From Cunninghamella blakesleeana (taxonomy: Eukaryota; Mucoromycota; Mucoromycetes; Mucorales; Cunninghamellaceae), in contig JAFCIZ010000005.1 of NCBI GenBank assembly GCA_017871115.1, positions 682,001-746,000 of the forward strand: a DNA stretch of 64,000 nucleotides. The letters are read 5' to 3'. The notes under the pieces were generated by a model. The model did no database searches and had not been told where the DNA came from. It saw nothing but the letters and a program-made list of their open reading frames with translations. This document shows, piece by piece, positions 23,717-37,083 of the stretch. The stretch's first letter is position 1. Every line of letters starts with the position of its first letter. The translations under genes were made by a program, and so were the position numbers.

Positions 23717-26422
23717 ATGTCAGAAACAAATAAAAAAGAATATACTAATGATCCTGTATTAGAAGATGAAATGAAGAAAATGAAGGCATGCTATGATCAT
23801 CATACAGATTCTGGTACATTACACAATGAAGATGGCAATGATGAAGTTTATTATTCTGATGGTCCTGAACCTACCGAAGAAGATTGGAAAAATTTACCTG
23901 AAATATCAGACAAAATTCCTTTTTCTGCTTATTTAGTCATTCTTATTGAATTTTGTGAACGATTCACTTATTATGGTTTAAGTGGCCCTTTTCAAAATTA
24001 TATTCAAAATCCTGATCCTATTGAAGGATTCCCTGCTAAATTGCCTGGTGCTTTAGGGAGGGGTCAACAAACTGCTACTGCTTTAACTACTTTTTTCCAA
24101 TTCTTTTGTTATATTACTCCAATTGTCGGGTAAATATTTAAATTAAAAATTTGTTATGTCATTATTTTTATTAAAAAAAGATTGATATTTATTATTATTA
24201 TTTTTAAAAAAAATTATAGTGCTGTCATAGCTGATCAATATTTGGGAAAATATAACACCATTGTTTTATTTGCTTGTATTTATTTTGTTGGATTAATTAT
24301 TCTTACTTGTTCGTCTATTCCACCATCTATTGATAGTGGAGGTGCCTTTCCTGTAAGTATAAAATTATCATTTTTATTTTATTTTTTTAAAAAAATATTA
24401 ATCATCATTTTTTATTTTTATTTTTTTTCCCTTGTCTTTCTTTCCCTTCATCTTTGTTGTTTTTAGGGATTTGTTGTTTCTCTTGTCATCATTGGCTTTG
24501 GAACTGGAGGTAAATATATTATTTATTGACATGTCCATTTTTTTAAAAAAATAATATGAATATATATATATATATATATGTGTGTGTGTATTAATACAAT
24601 CGATATATTTTTTTATTTTTATTTTTATTTTGATCATTTAAGGCATCAAAAGTAATGTGAGGTAAGTTATTCATTAATTCATTCTTTTCATTCTATTTAC
24701 TGCTTTTTTTTTTTTTTATAAATTATGTTAATCGAGATAATTAAACTATTATAATCTTTTTTTTAATACCTCTTAATAGTCCTTTAGTCGCAGAACAATA
24801 CATTCAAAAATCACCATTTGTTAAAACACTCGCTAATGGCAAGAAAGCAATTGTTACACCACAGGTATAAAATATTTCACTATTTTTTTTTCAATTCAAC
24901 AAAATTATATTTTTTTTACGTTTTATTAACATTTATTTTTTTAGGCTACTTATCAAAAAATTTTTAATATGTTTTATTGGTGTATTAATATTGGTTCATT
25001 ATCTGCTATTGCTACTACTGAATTGGAAAAAAATGTTGGATTCTGGTAAATTATATATTTAAATCTATATATATGAAGACCCTATAATAATAATTGAAAA
25101 AATCATTCCTCATTATTTTTTCTATTTTGATATAATATTTTTCTTTAGGCCTGCTTACCTCTTACCAACTTTAATGTTCATTCCTTGTCTCATTGTTGTG
25201 GTATTAGGCCGCAAACGATATATTCAAAATCCACCTCGAGGTTCTGTATTTGTTGAAGCTGGTAGAATATTTACAATGACTTTCAAAATCAAAGGTGGTT
25301 TAGATGAATGTAAGCCTTCCAATTTAATTAAAAGTCACCCTGAGTTATTACATAAAGCTACTTGGGATGATATTTTTGTTGATGAATTAAAGCGCACATT
25401 AAAAGCTTGTGTTGTATTTTGTTGGTTCCCTATATATTGGTTGTGTTATTCACAAATGACAAATAACCTTATCAGTCAAGCAGGTAAAAAAAATAGTTTA
25501 TAAATTGATTTATATTTTAATGTTTTATAAGTAATATTAGTGATATATTTATTTATTTATTTTTAACTTGTATTTTTTTTTTATGATTATGGTTATTAGG
25601 TACTATGCAAACTGGTAATGTTCCAAATGATATTATGCAAAATATTGACCCTATTTGTCTTATTATTTTCATTCCTATCATGGATTCGTAAGTGTTTTTA
25701 TTTTATATTATATATATATTATTGTTACTTCAGCATATTAATTTTATTCTTTTTATTTTAGTTTTGTTTATCCCTTCCTTCGAAAAATTGGTATTCCTAT
25801 GGGACCTATTTTAAGAATTTCGTTAGGTTTCTTCTTTGCTGCTGTTGCTATGGGATATACAGCTGGAGTTCAGGCTATGATTTACAACTCACCACCATAT
25901 TACGATCATCCTGAAGGTCCAAATGATATTAGTGGAGCTTTAATTATACCAAGTTATGTATTTATTGCTATTTCTGAAATCTTTGCCTCTATTACTGGTT
26001 TAGAATATGCATACAAAAAAGCACCCCAATCCATGAAGTCTATTGTGATGGCCCTTTTCTTATTTACTAATTGTATTGCTTCTATCCTTGCATTTGCCCT
26101 TGTTTCAGTTGCTGTTGATCCTAAATTAGAGTAAGTTTAAATTTATAAATCAATCAATTAATGTTACTGCTATAATTATATTTGTCCATATTAATTAATC
26201 ATACATAATATTTTATTTACTTATAAAAATAGATGGATGTATACAGGTATTAGTGCTACTGCTGGTATTTGTTCTGTACTCTTCTATATCTGCCATCGTA
26301 AGAACGATGATACTGATGCTGCTGAAGACGCTATTATTCGTAGTGATGAAGAAGTAAAGAAGCAAAAGCAAGAACATAATCGTATTATTTCTGAATATGA
26401 AGTAGAAAAGGGTGCTATTTAA
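23717..26422 (+). CDS. PTR2: PTR2/POT-family proton-coupled oligopeptide transporter
   Basis: Proton-driven di/tripeptide importer of the plasma membrane (major facilitator superfamily). Ten exons: 23717-24129, 24220-24352, 24467-24509, 24643-24661, 24780-24864, 24945-25045, 25149-25483, 25600-25687, 25762-26130, 26233-26422. They splice in frame to 591 residues, the normal PTR2 length. The N-terminal tail is acidic and hydrophilic. Family signatures are FCERFTYYGLSGP in helix 1, VADQY-like AVIADQYLGKY, GIKSNVSPLVAEQY (built from exons 3-5), and FYWCINIGSLS, which matches the conserved FYxxINxGSL motif. The C-terminus is charged. One exon is only 19 bp, so automatic gene callers could miss it and break the protein. 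Oligopeptide specificity is by family. Nitrate or other substrates cannot be excluded. Confidence 0.93.
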
Positions 26423-28528
26423 ATAATATTATTATTAATTCTCATATCCCTAATTAGAAATATAAATATATATGTACTATATATGAATTTTTTTAATCAG
26501 AAGCAGGACTCTGATTTTTACTTTAGAGTCCATTATAATCACAAACAAAAAAAAAATCAATTTATTTTTCTATTAAAAATTGTAAAATATCAATATTTTT
26601 AAATCTGTAATATATTTAAAACTAAAAAAAAAGAACAATAATAAAAAAATTCTTATTATTATTCTTATTATTAGTGTGATTATTTTTATTATTAAAATTT
26701 GGATATGTCGCATTTTAATCTTACATCGTCTTGTTTTGATATGAGTGATACTGCTCCCAGCAATATGTCAGTAATTTATGATTTTATAGGAACATATATG
26801 CTTATTCCTTAATAGATGAATAAACATTTATTTTAGTAAATACTTCATATAATAGGCATATATTTTATTTTATTTTTGTTCAATCGTTTACAATTTCATT
26901 TTTATTTTTTTATAATATTGTTTCATTTCTATGCATTAAGATATGGCTTGGATTTAACTAGAAAAGTATATACCACTTAGTATCAATTAGCAAAAAATAG
27001 TATAAAGAGCGTTAAATAATATATATATATATATACGTATATATGTATTTATGTAAACTTACAACATCTGTAAAGAAAGAACGACAAAAATAAAATCATT
27101 ATCATTTATATATCACTCAGTATTATTTAGAGAAAGTTTAATCAAAGAAAATATATATCTGTATGTACCTTTTAAACTAGAGCTTCATTAACCATTTAGG
27201 TATATCTTTCTAATCATATATAGAGAGAGAAAATTGCCAAAATACATTGGCCATTTAAGAGCAATAATAATATATTATCTTGTGTTGTCAAGGGGAAAGC
27301 CTTTAGACATTTGTAGAAGGTGTAACACAATAAATATGCATTTTTTTTTCTTTTTTTTGGATCACTGCCTTGTAATTCATTAGTTAGATCTACTATTAAT
27401 GTTAATCAAGAAGATTGAGTTGATATTAGTACGTGCACAAATTAAATATAATTAGAAAATAGATTATATTCATATGTTTATATTGGCATAGTCATTCATT
27501 GAGCAGTTATTTGTTTGTATTTTACTTTTTCTATTCAAGCTTCATTATAAAAAAATATTTCATTAGGATTCTTCAATGTTTCTTACCGTTATATTCACAG
27601 TACTATATTTATAAACATATATAAGCAATGAAATTATGGAAAAAAAGATAAAAACTAAGACTAAGAGAAGAGAAAAAGAGGGAAAAAGAATGAATAAAGA
27701 GAAAAAAAAGCGTAAATAAAAAAATAAATGATAAATATATAATGGTAAAAAAAATCAGTGAGTTTCAAATTTTTTGAAATACTTTTTGTTCCTATAAATC
27801 CTCAAAATCTCAATTTTAATTATTTCAATTTTTTTGTAAAGGCATAGTTTTTTTTCTTTTATTTTAATATATATATGCGTGTGCGCTTATTTGTGTGTTT
27901 GTGTATGCCTATTTCAAATTTTTTATGAATAATAAAAGTATATAACTTTAGGTATGAAATACGATTTATAAAGTATTAATAATATTATACAAGAGTTTAA
28001 AAGAATCATTGATTATTTTACTTCACGCTTATCACTGGGAGAAAAAATAAAAAATAAAAAAAAATTAATAACGGAATAACATAACCTTCTTTTATTCAAC
28101 AAAATATGATAAAAGTACGTAAAAAAGTATATATTATTTTAAAGATAAATCCGTCATATATATATCAGATATTTCTATATTTTAATCTTGATCAAATGTA
28201 TGAAAAAAGCCTCAAATATTATCGTCTTTGAGAGTTATGTACAGTAGTATAATTATATTAATATGATTAATATATTCGAAAATTTTCTCTATAAAAAACC
28301 AAGTATTTTTAATCTACAAGAAAGTAAAATATGGTTGTAGTATACGTAGAAAATGAATGGTATATAAACCAAAAAAAAAAAAAAATGATGGCCATATTCA
28401 ATTTTTCCATTTTTGCTTTAAAAAAGAAGGCGGAGATTGATTGATTTTTTTTTTTCATTTAAACCTAAAATTTTTTTTTCAATCACTTTATTTTCTTTTA
28501 ATATTGTTATTTTAATAAAAATAATACA
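26423..28528. other. intergenic, 2.1 kb, no gene seen
   Basis: AT-rich spacer without sustained open frames on either strand. It contains (TA)n runs near 27018-27036 and 27869, a TG-rich patch near 27885-27908 and several A/G-rich stretches (27650-27730). No repeat shared with the A/B family was noticed. Confidence 0.5.
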
Positions 28529-31182
28529 ATGGATGACGATGACTTTATGCTTAATATAGCCACTTCTAAACCAAAAAATATTGTAAATAATAAAAAAACA
28601 ATAAAAACAATACAGAAGACTTCCACAAATACAAAGATCAATCCTACGAAAACAAAAGGATCTAATGCTGAAGATCCAGACACTACTACAGCAGCAGCAG
28701 CTGGATCAACAGCAGCAACCACAACAAAAGTAAAATATGGAAAAGCACAAATATTATCTTCTTTATTTACATCTAATCCTGATATAGAATTAGAAAAAGG
28801 ATCTAATGTCAATACAACATCAAAGAAAGATCTACTTCCAAGTAATGCACCTAGTTTAAATGATACAAATGATAATAGCAATAGCTTTCAAACACTTGGA
28901 CTTGCATATGAATTGATTCAATCTCTTGAAAAAATGAAAGTCCAGCAACCAACCTTAGTACAAAAAAAATCACTTCCAATATTACTGGGCCCTTCACAAT
29001 ATCAACACCATGTCTTTTCACAACAACAGCAAAAAAGAGATCAAAATAAAAAGGATGTGGATGCCGTTATTCAAGCACAAACAGGATCTGGGAAAACATT
29101 AACTTATTTATTACCTATTGTCCAACGATTGATTGCAGCTTCTACTTATAACACAGATATACATTCAGCAAGTGATGCATTTGGAGATAGAAATATTGGA
29201 ACTTTGGCTATTATTTTAACACCTACAAGAGAATTAGCACAACAAGTTACATCAGTTTTACAGCAAGTTCTGACGCATTTATCTAGACCTCAAGATGCTG
29301 ACCATTATAGACGTCTTCATTGGATTGTAACAGGAATGGTTATTGGGGGCGATAATAAATCAAAAGAAAAGGCAAGGTTAAGAAAGGGTGTTACATTATT
29401 AGTAAGTACACCTGGTAGATTATTGGATCATTTGCAAAATACAAAAAGTTTTGATATTAAGCATCTTAAATGGTTGGTATTGGATGAAGCTGATCGTTTA
29501 TTGGATCTTGGGTTCGAAGAAACATTAAAAAAGATTATGGATATTATTCAAGAACGTACTTCCCCAACATCAACGTCATTAACAAAAGGAGATAATAAAA
29601 GTGGGTACCAAGCATCTTTAAAACATATTGTTCAATCGGGTATTTGGCCAAAAAATAGGCAAACGATTCTTTGTTCTGCTACTTTACGTGATGATGTGAA
29701 ACAATTAGCAGGGACAGCTTTAGTAGATCCTATTTTTGTACGAGGATCAGATAAAGAAGATGATGACCATACAATTCATAATAATAATAAAAAGAATAAA
29801 GAGGAACAAAATGACAATATTGATGAAGAAATGAAATTCTCTACACCTAATCAACTTCAACAAACCTATACCATCACACCTGCTAAGTTAAGATTAGTCA
29901 CTTTGATTGCTATGTTACAACAAAGTATGAAACAAATAAAAAAAAAGCCAAGTAAAGTGATTGTTTTCTTTTCATGTTGTGATTCTGTTGACTTCCATTA
30001 TGATCTTTTTGCAAAAGGCGGGGACCCGATTAAATCCGACATAGATGAAGATAGAGATGACTTAATGGCTATACTTGATAATAATGACGATGATGAAGAA
30101 GATACAAATCAACAGCAATATAGAAATAAAAAACCAAGAAAAACAAAGAAGGAAAGACAGCAAGAATATGATGAATTCCGTCGTCAGCCTAGTCAGAAAA
30201 GTAAATTATTAAGTGATGATGAAAATAATAATAAGGATCAAGTATCAGTGTTTCGGTTACATGGAGATTTAGAACAATCTATTCGGACGTCTACTTTTGC
30301 CTCATTTAGTCAAGCCACAAGCGGGATTCTCTTATGTACAGATGTGGCAGCGCGTGGGTTGGACCTTCCTAATGTGGATCGAATTATTCAATATGACCCT
30401 CCTACTGATATGAAAGATTATGTTCACCGTGTGGGCCGAACAGCTCGTCTTGGTAAAGCTGGAGAAGCTGTCTTATTTTTATTACCTAGTGAAATGGATT
30501 ATTTACCTATTTTAAAGGCTCAAAATTTAACCATCCAACCTATCACTCTTGAATCAGTTCTTGCTCAATCGTTTGGGAAAGTACAACATGTTTATGAATC
30601 CAAAGCTCAAGAAATTCAAAATCAATTGGAAAAATATATCTTGTCAGAAGAAGAGGTAAACATAAAATATTATAATGAAAAATAGAGAATAAAAGTTAAA
30701 AACAAAGCCACATGTATAATTTAGATAGAGAGATGTATACTCAGATTACTATTATTATTTTTGTTATTATTGCTTTATTTCTTTCTTTAAAAATTCATTA
30801 GCATCTCTTTTTAGCTAGAAAGGCTTTTTGGTCTAGTGTCCGAGCTTATGCAACCCATGCAGCAACAGAAAAGCATGTTTTTCATATCAAAAAATTACAT
30901 TTAGGACATCTTGCAAAATCATTTGGATTACGTGAAGCCCCATCTCATTTACAAGATCCAAATAAAACGAAAAAGAAAAAGGATGCAAAACAAGAACGTA
31001 TGCCAGGTAAACAAAAATTGCTATCAGATAAGGGAAAACAAACAAACAATAATAATAACCAACAAAAACAACAGCAACAAAAGAAAAGAAAACAGTATGA
31101 TCAAGCGGATGAATTTGCTATTGCAACATCAGGTTATTTAGCAGGTGGGCCAACAACTAAGAAGAAAAAGGGAATGAAATAG
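28529..31182 (+). CDS. DBP7: Dbp7/DDX31-like DEAD-box RNA helicase
   Basis: ATP-dependent RNA helicase of the nucleolar group needed for 60S ribosome assembly. Exon 1 is 28529-30655 and exon 2 is best placed at 30823-31182, giving 828 residues. In order: low-complexity basic N-terminus, Q-motif region, motif I AQTGSGKT (about residue 183), [21 protein letters not shown] in [13 protein letters not shown] (about 316), SAT in [31 protein letters not shown] and [10 protein letters not shown]. The Dbp7/DDX31 signature follows in exon 2: VRAYATH and [14 protein letters not shown]. The tail is Lys/Gln-rich. Acidic insertions sit between the helicase lobes. The splice acceptor is uncertain: the strong TTTTTAG at 30809-30815 gives a wrong frame, and the in-frame acceptor is the weaker GAAAG ending 30822. 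Confidence 0.92.
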
Positions 31183-32037
31183 ATATCATCATTACCAATT
31201 TAAAATAAATAATACATTATAGAATCATTAAGCAATCATATTAGATCATTATTAATAAATAAAATCAAATAATAAATTTGCATAAATTTGATTGATAAAA
31301 AATTTTTTTTTGCCAATTTTCAAATGTTTAAACTTTAAAAATAATGAAACCCGTCTAATCTCGGAAATTGTAGCGAAGTTTAAAAAAGACAACCGTGCAC
31401 TCTATTTATACATTTGGTTGGTAAAGCAATTTATAAATAACAAAAATTGGGTACATGTGAAAAAAAGTTTTTTTTATATAAAAAGAAAAAAAAAGTGGGA
31501 TGATCTACAAGTTGTCAAAAAACCAAAAAATCACAAAAAAACATAATATATATATATATAATGAAGAAGAAAAAATATGTATGCAATGAAAATAATAAGC
31601 TTTTATTAAACTCAACAATTAATCCGAAATGTATATAAGGAGTGGTAGAAAATAAATAAATAAACCAGTGGTATAAGAGAAGAGAAGAAAAAGCAAGCAT
31701 TGGAATATTCGACCTAGCAAAAAAAAAAAAAGAAACTCATATTTTGATCCTATTCCCCAAAAGGCAACCAACTAATGATGACTATTCCCTTCCCCTTCAT
31801 TTTTTTTCGGACCGACAGGCGGAAAAAAAGAAAAATGGAAAAAAAATGACTCAGAGTGATATTGATAAATGTTTTTTGTCTAAAAAGGGAACTACCCAAT
31901 TTTTTTTATATTTAAAATAAATCAGTTTAAACTTTTTTTATTTACTTTTTTCTTTTTCTTTTCTTTATTTAAATCATTAAAATTAAAAAGTTTACTTCAC
32001 TTTTATTCTTTACTATATATATAATAATTAATTAATC
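31183..32037. other. intergenic, no gene seen
   Basis: Chance open frames at 31292-31546 (plus) and 31515-31700 (minus) are Lys/Phe-rich and look spurious. A polypyrimidine region (about 31933-31975) precedes the small gene at 32038. Confidence 0.45.
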
Positions 32038-32451
32038 ATGGACCTTTCTTGGTGTTTAAATTGCGATCGTCACTGCGTTGAAGATAATGTAAGTAGTTAA
32101 TAATAATAAAACACAATATTAGAGTAGCACAAAAAAAAGTTGACATGGTAATAATGAAAATCTTTTATTTTTTTACAATAGTTGTACTGTTCTGATAAAT
32201 GTCAATTAATGGATAAAAAGAACCAATCCTTCTCATCTTCATTATTATCTACATCATCTACTTCCTCTACATCATCATTATCACCTCATTCCATATCATC
32301 ATCTTCTTTTTCACCTAATCCATCACCTTCTTTGGACTCATTCTTTTCATCTTTAAGTCATCCTCAAGAGCATAGAAATTCAATTGTTATTCCTGGTCGA
32401 TCTCCTTCCTTATCATCTTATCCTTTATTTGCTCCTATCTCGGATACTTAA
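32038..32451 (+). CDS. small ECL1-like zinc-knuckle protein
   Basis: Two exons, 32038-32088 and 32182-32451, joined by a GTAAGT/ATAG intron, encode 106 residues. The N-terminus holds a Cys-rich motif split by the intron: WCLNCDRHCVEDN then LYCSDKCQLMD. This resembles the short WCxxC...LYCSxxC zinc motif of fungal ECL1-type life-span/starvation-response factors. The rest is a Ser/Pro/Thr-rich, probably disordered tail (LLSTSSTSSTSSLSPHS, GRSPSLSSYP). Family assignment rests on the N-terminal motif only. Small fungal proteins with the same motif but other names exist. The gene is easily missed because exon 1 has just 17 codons. Confidence 0.65.
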
Positions 32452-32901
32452 TTTGCTTTGTTTTTGTTTTGTTTTTATTGCATTTGGTTCTCTGGTTGTT
32501 TTTTTTTGTATTCGTATCATTATTATTTTTTATCTTATCAATATTTTAATATTCGTTATGTATTTTTGTATTTTTTTTATTTTTTTAAAAAAAAAAAGAA
32601 AAAGTAATTCTGCTTTTCTGTTTCTCTCTTTTTGATGAAAAGTTTGAAAAAAAAGTCTCGCTATAGATAGATAATTCATATCCCCCCTCCTTAATATAAA
32701 TGACACCTTTTTTTTTATTTTATGGGAAAAACATCTGATAAAAAAAAATAGATAGATTAAAACTCAGTTTTTATTTGTGTTTACACATAGACTTTCATTA
32801 TACTAATAAAAAAAGGTTATTTTTCAAAATCTTATTTAAATTCAATTTTTTTTTTTAAAAAAAATATTATGATCGTAACCATAATAATAATAATAATAAG
32901 T

Positions 32902-33231
32902 CTAGTCGATATTTTCCTTTTCTTGAAAAACAAATCGATAATACTTATTTATTTGTTGTTGTTGTATAGATTGACAAATAGAGTCATATTTTGCATGAAG
33001 TTTTTTAGAACTAAAAGCAGTTTGACAGTAAGGACAAAAATACCAATTTATTATTTTTTTATTATTTTCTTGAGTAGAGGATGGTAATGTAGAGACAGAT
33101 GAATTGGGTGAGAAGAATAGATCACTCATTGTTAGTAAATATCGAGATGATAAAGAAGAAGAGGAGTAAACTGTAATTTGATTTTGATTTTTTTCATTAT
33201 TTTGACGTGATAAAAAAGTAGGAAGTTTCAT
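32902..33231 (-). CDS. small single-zinc-finger protein, hypothetical
   Basis: A minus-strand frame. The chosen start at 33231 (MKLPTFLSRQNNEK) avoids an implausible poly-Phe/Leu extension in the same frame up to 33300. The product is 109 residues. A C2H2-like finger lies near residue 65-85 (WYFCPYCQTAFSSKK, then LHAKYDSIC, so the last ligand is a Cys). A Ser-rich N-terminal half and a Gln-rich linker surround it. The mix of residues looks coding. It is convergent with the ECL1-like gene. No family recognised. Confidence 0.45.
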   Translation of the reverse strand: MKLPTFLSRQNNEKNQNQITVYSSSSLSSRYLLTMSDLFFSPNSSVSTLPSSTQENNKKIINWYFCPYCQTAFSSKKLHAKYDSICQSIQQQQINKYYRFVFQEKENID

Positions 33232-33300
33232 ATTAAAAAAAAATAAGATATATAGAAGGAAGAAGAAAAAGAAAAAAAGAAGAAAAAGGAGAAGAAACAT

Positions 33301-33756
33301 ATCAAAATGGATACATGTGCTTATATATTTGGTTTATTATTATGATGATATATTGTTAAAGAAATGGAAAAAGATTCGTTCATTAAGTGAGATACTTTTT
33401 TCAGTTTAATTATTTCTTTTATTGATAGCATACTTTATATATATATATATATAATCAACAGTTAATGAAAGTAATAAAAATTTGTCTGAAGATCTTATTT
33501 TTTTTTTATCAAGATAATGATTTCATTGTTTCTATGACACAAAAAAAAGATAATTCATTTTAGTTGCTTTTTTTTTTCTTCATATTAATTTATTATTTCT
33601 TTATTTGATCAAACGAAAAATAATAATAATAATAATAATGATAATAAAATAGATTCATAATAAATGAAAAAAAAAAAAGAAAGGTAGAATATTGTTTAAA
33701 AAAACTATACAAAAAGAATCAACACAAAAAAAAAGTAAAAATGAAAATCAATACAT
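33301..33756. other. intergenic, no gene seen
   Basis: AT-rich spacer between two minus-strand genes, with a (TA)n run near 33436-33454 and an AAT microsatellite near 33620-33640. It includes the 3' UTR of NAC beta. Confidence 0.5.
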
Positions 33757-34880
33757 TTAGTTAGCCTTTTCTTCAGCCTTTTCTTCGGTCTTTTCTTCGG
33801 TCTTTTCTTCAATTTCAGCCTTATCGAAGCTTTCAACTAAGTCAGGGATTTCATCATCATCATCACCACCGGGGGCAGCACCTTGAGCAGCTTGGTAAGC
33901 TTCAGCGAGCTTACGAAGAGAAGCTAAAGAGTCAGGACCTAATTGGTTCAAAATACCAGGAACTATTGGCAAAAGTATAAAAAATTAAAAAACATAAATT
34001 AGATTTGATTAAAATATGATCGTGATTATATTTCTATTTTACTATTATTATTATTATTACCAAGTTCAGTCAAGTCCTTTTCAGTGGCACGACCGTGGAT
34101 GGCAAAGGTGTTGCTGTTAACAGCGGCTTGGATACGAGGAGCAGCTAAATGAATAACCTTACCATCATCCTTGAACATGTTAACTTCTTCAATACCAGGA
34201 ATAGGTTGTACATTCAATTTTTGAAGAGCAGCTTGGAGCTTACGGTCATCAACGGCGGTAGTCTTGGTGGTTTTCTTGACCTTACGACGAGGAGTACCTA
34301 AACAAAATTAAATGAAACATAATATATAAATGTATATACATATATATATATATATATATTTAGAAATGAGTTGCTATTATTTTTATTACTTTATAAATAA
34401 TAAAAAATCGTGTTTTTTTCTTATATATATACATATAAATGTTATCCTTTCATCCTTTTTTTTTTAATTATTTTATTATTATTAATATCGTTATTATGAT
34501 TGCTGTTGGTATTTGTCATTATATATTGTTTGTTGTTTCTATTTTTTTTGCTATATATTTCAGTTTTTATTTTTTAAAATAGTATAGGATGATATATATG
34601 TAGTACTAGGAATAGATGTGATATTATTATTGCTGTTGTTATATATATTTATATAATGTGTATTTGTGTTTCGTTTTCTTTATATATTTATCTTTGTTTT
34701 CAAGAATTGCCACTTCTTTCCCCTTTTTTCTTTTGTATTATGATTTTATATATGTTGTTGTAGAGATGAAAGGATAAAATGCAAGGATATATATTTCTTC
34801 TAAAAAAAAAAGGTTTTTTTTTTACCCTTTCCACCGATACGGACTTGAGCTTGGAGCTTGGCGAGTTTTTCAGCGTTCAT
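33757..34880 (-). CDS. EGD1: Nascent polypeptide-associated complex subunit beta
   Basis: Ribosome-bound chaperone subunit (BTF3/NAC beta) that binds emerging chains with NAC alpha. Minus-strand exons 34826-34880, 34061-34297 and 33757-33962 give 165 residues, the normal length. The N-terminus [19 protein letters not shown] carries the ribosome-binding RRKVKK motif nearby. The NAC domain follows ([44 protein letters not shown]). The C-terminal tail is acidic, with [14 protein letters not shown] repeats. The first intron is long for this genome (528 bp) and AT-rich. Long first introns in highly expressed ribosome-related genes can hold enhancers or small RNAs, but none was recognised. Confidence 0.96.
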
Positions 34881-35506
34881 GGTAAAATAAAATGAATATA
34901 TAAGAAAAGAGGGAGAGAAGAAGAAAAAAAAACATCGTTTTTTTTTTCTGAGTGTAAGTATTAAAAAAAAAAACAAGCCACCTTATGAAATATTTTTTTT
35001 TAAAGCGCGCAGGTAATTTTTGAAATTTTTAAATTTTCAACACCAGGAATTTTTTAATCTCTTAATTTTAATTTTATTTATTACCATTGATAATAGGGGA
35101 TTATAAGTTTATATTAAATATGTTAGTAAATGATTAAGAAATAAAAGGTGCTTTTTTTTTTTTTTTTAAAAAAAAAAAAAGATAACCACACATCAATTAT
35201 ACTTATCCACTTTCAATCTGATAACTGTAGCTATACAATGGGTGCAGCATTTAAAAGGTAGAGATAAATACTGGAGTAACGAGTATTGATCAACTATTGG
35301 ATACATTGTCAATAAAAGAGACTAGAGGATCTCAAATCCAAGTTTTTAATGAAAGCAATAAACCGACAATTCATGCAAGCATTACTCTGGTTCATGATCA
35401 TATCATGAAGTTTTTCCGTTTGATTTACAGAGATGGAATACTTTCAAAAGATGTTAATGTTCCCCTTTATTGTCTAGCACTTTTCATTTTTTCATTTTCG
35501 TTTTTA

Positions 35507-35543
<37 letters not shown>

Positions 35544-37083
35544 AAGTTAGCTTGTATAATACCTATAGATAAATATATATATCTATATATATTTGTTTTG
35601 GATATCAAAATGAAAATTATAACGAAAGTAAGAAATACTTATCTACAACAACTATTATATTATATTTTTAATGATTGGCTTTCAACAATAACTGTAGTCA
35701 AAAATATATATCTATATTATGCACACATATACTAATACATACACGCGCGCACACACTTACACCATCCTATAAAGCCTATTTATTACTAAACTTCGCATTT
35801 GTTAACTGTTTAAAGCTATTAATATATTAATGCCAAGATACCTTTCTAATATCACAGTATGCAATTCGTTTTACACTTTTTTATTATTATAGAACCCTAT
35901 ATTATTCACAACTACGGTTTCACCTTTAATGCAGAATTGATATATCTTCGACTGGGGTTTATGATTGCAACGGGCATATTAAAAGTGCACTTTTATGTTT
36001 TTGAAGCAGATAAATGATATATACACTCTATCTTGTGTTGTAAATAAAAGTGTTATGGAATATATATATATTTACTTTTGTAATACTAAATGTGGTAAGT
36101 AAACATTTATGCTTATAACATATATAGTAAAAAAGATAAATCAGATAGATTAACTTCTACCTCTTTTATTTGTCTTTAATTTTTTTAAAAAAAATAGAAA
36201 AGAGCTTAATTGATCTATAGCTATAAATTTATTTATAACAAATGGTATGATGTTCATCATAAAACACATAAAATCACGCAAAAATAGCCAATCTATAAAT
36301 CAACAACGCCTTACTAGTATAAATAAACACTCCTTACGCCAACTGTTTTATGATCCATGAAAATAAATAATTAAATAAATAAATAGAAAACGCCATTTTT
36401 TTATTCTTAAATAGAATGTGGTCCGCATAAACTAATCAAATGAATCATATAAAGAATAATACTAAACTTTAACAAATATTGAATTTAAAAATGGGTAAAT
36501 AATAGTAATAAAATAGAGATAATAATAAAAATAGCTAGAATATAAATTTATGAATGATTTAATTTTTACATCTAATATTATTTTAAAAAAATCAAAGTTA
36601 TTATTAATTCAAATAGAAGCTTTTATTGGTGCTGATTATATATTCTCTCTTGCTGTCCCTCACTCACTCAATATTCATCTTCAACTTTATTCATATCTAT
36701 ATAGAAAAAACATATAATGTCACATGCTCTTCCGAAGTTATAGAACTCCGTGGTAATTTTACACCCTTTTTTAGAAAAGAATAAGTAATGTTTCTCACCA
36801 AAGGTTGGTATAAAATCACTATGACACCAAATATTTAAGCCAATAGGATTCAAAGAATTATTTTGCATAGAAATTTTAAAACTTTTAAGATATTATTCTC
36901 TTTCCTGTCTCCTTTTTTTTGATATATATATATTGATCTTTCATTTTATATTCCCTCTTTTTCTTTTCCTTTTTCTTTATATTAATTTTTATATTATTTT
37001 ATACATATACACTATACATACACTATACATACACTATACATATATACATATATACATAAAACCCTTTTAAGGAAAAAGAAAAA
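34881..37083. other. intergenic with orphan coding-like fragment
   Basis: About 2.2 kb between NAC beta and malic enzyme. At about 35254-35480 a plus-strand frame (TSIDQLLDTLSIKETRGSQI, then HASITLVHDHIMKFFRLIYR) looks coding but has no ATG start and ends in a poly-Phe run, so it is probably a gene relic. A minus-strand 66-codon frame at 36668-36868 (NPIGLNIWCHSDFIPTFGEK) is possible but unsupported. A CA/CG dinucleotide patch sits near 35742-35756. Confidence 0.4.
37007..37040. repeat. 11-bp tandem repeat upstream of malic enzyme
   Basis: Three copies of ACTATACATAC about 45-75 bp before the ATG at 37084, followed by TATACATA repeats. The position suits core promoter or 5' leader. The TATA content could serve as a TATA element. 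Confidence 0.6.

Noticed and set aside
28507..28881. 124-aa minus-strand ORF
   Set aside because: Antisense shadow of the low-complexity N-terminus of the Dbp7-like helicase.
31292..31546. 84-aa ORF near the Dbp7 3' flank
   Set aside because: Lys/Phe/Asn-rich with no domain, ends in a TA repeat. Consistent with chance in AT-rich DNA.
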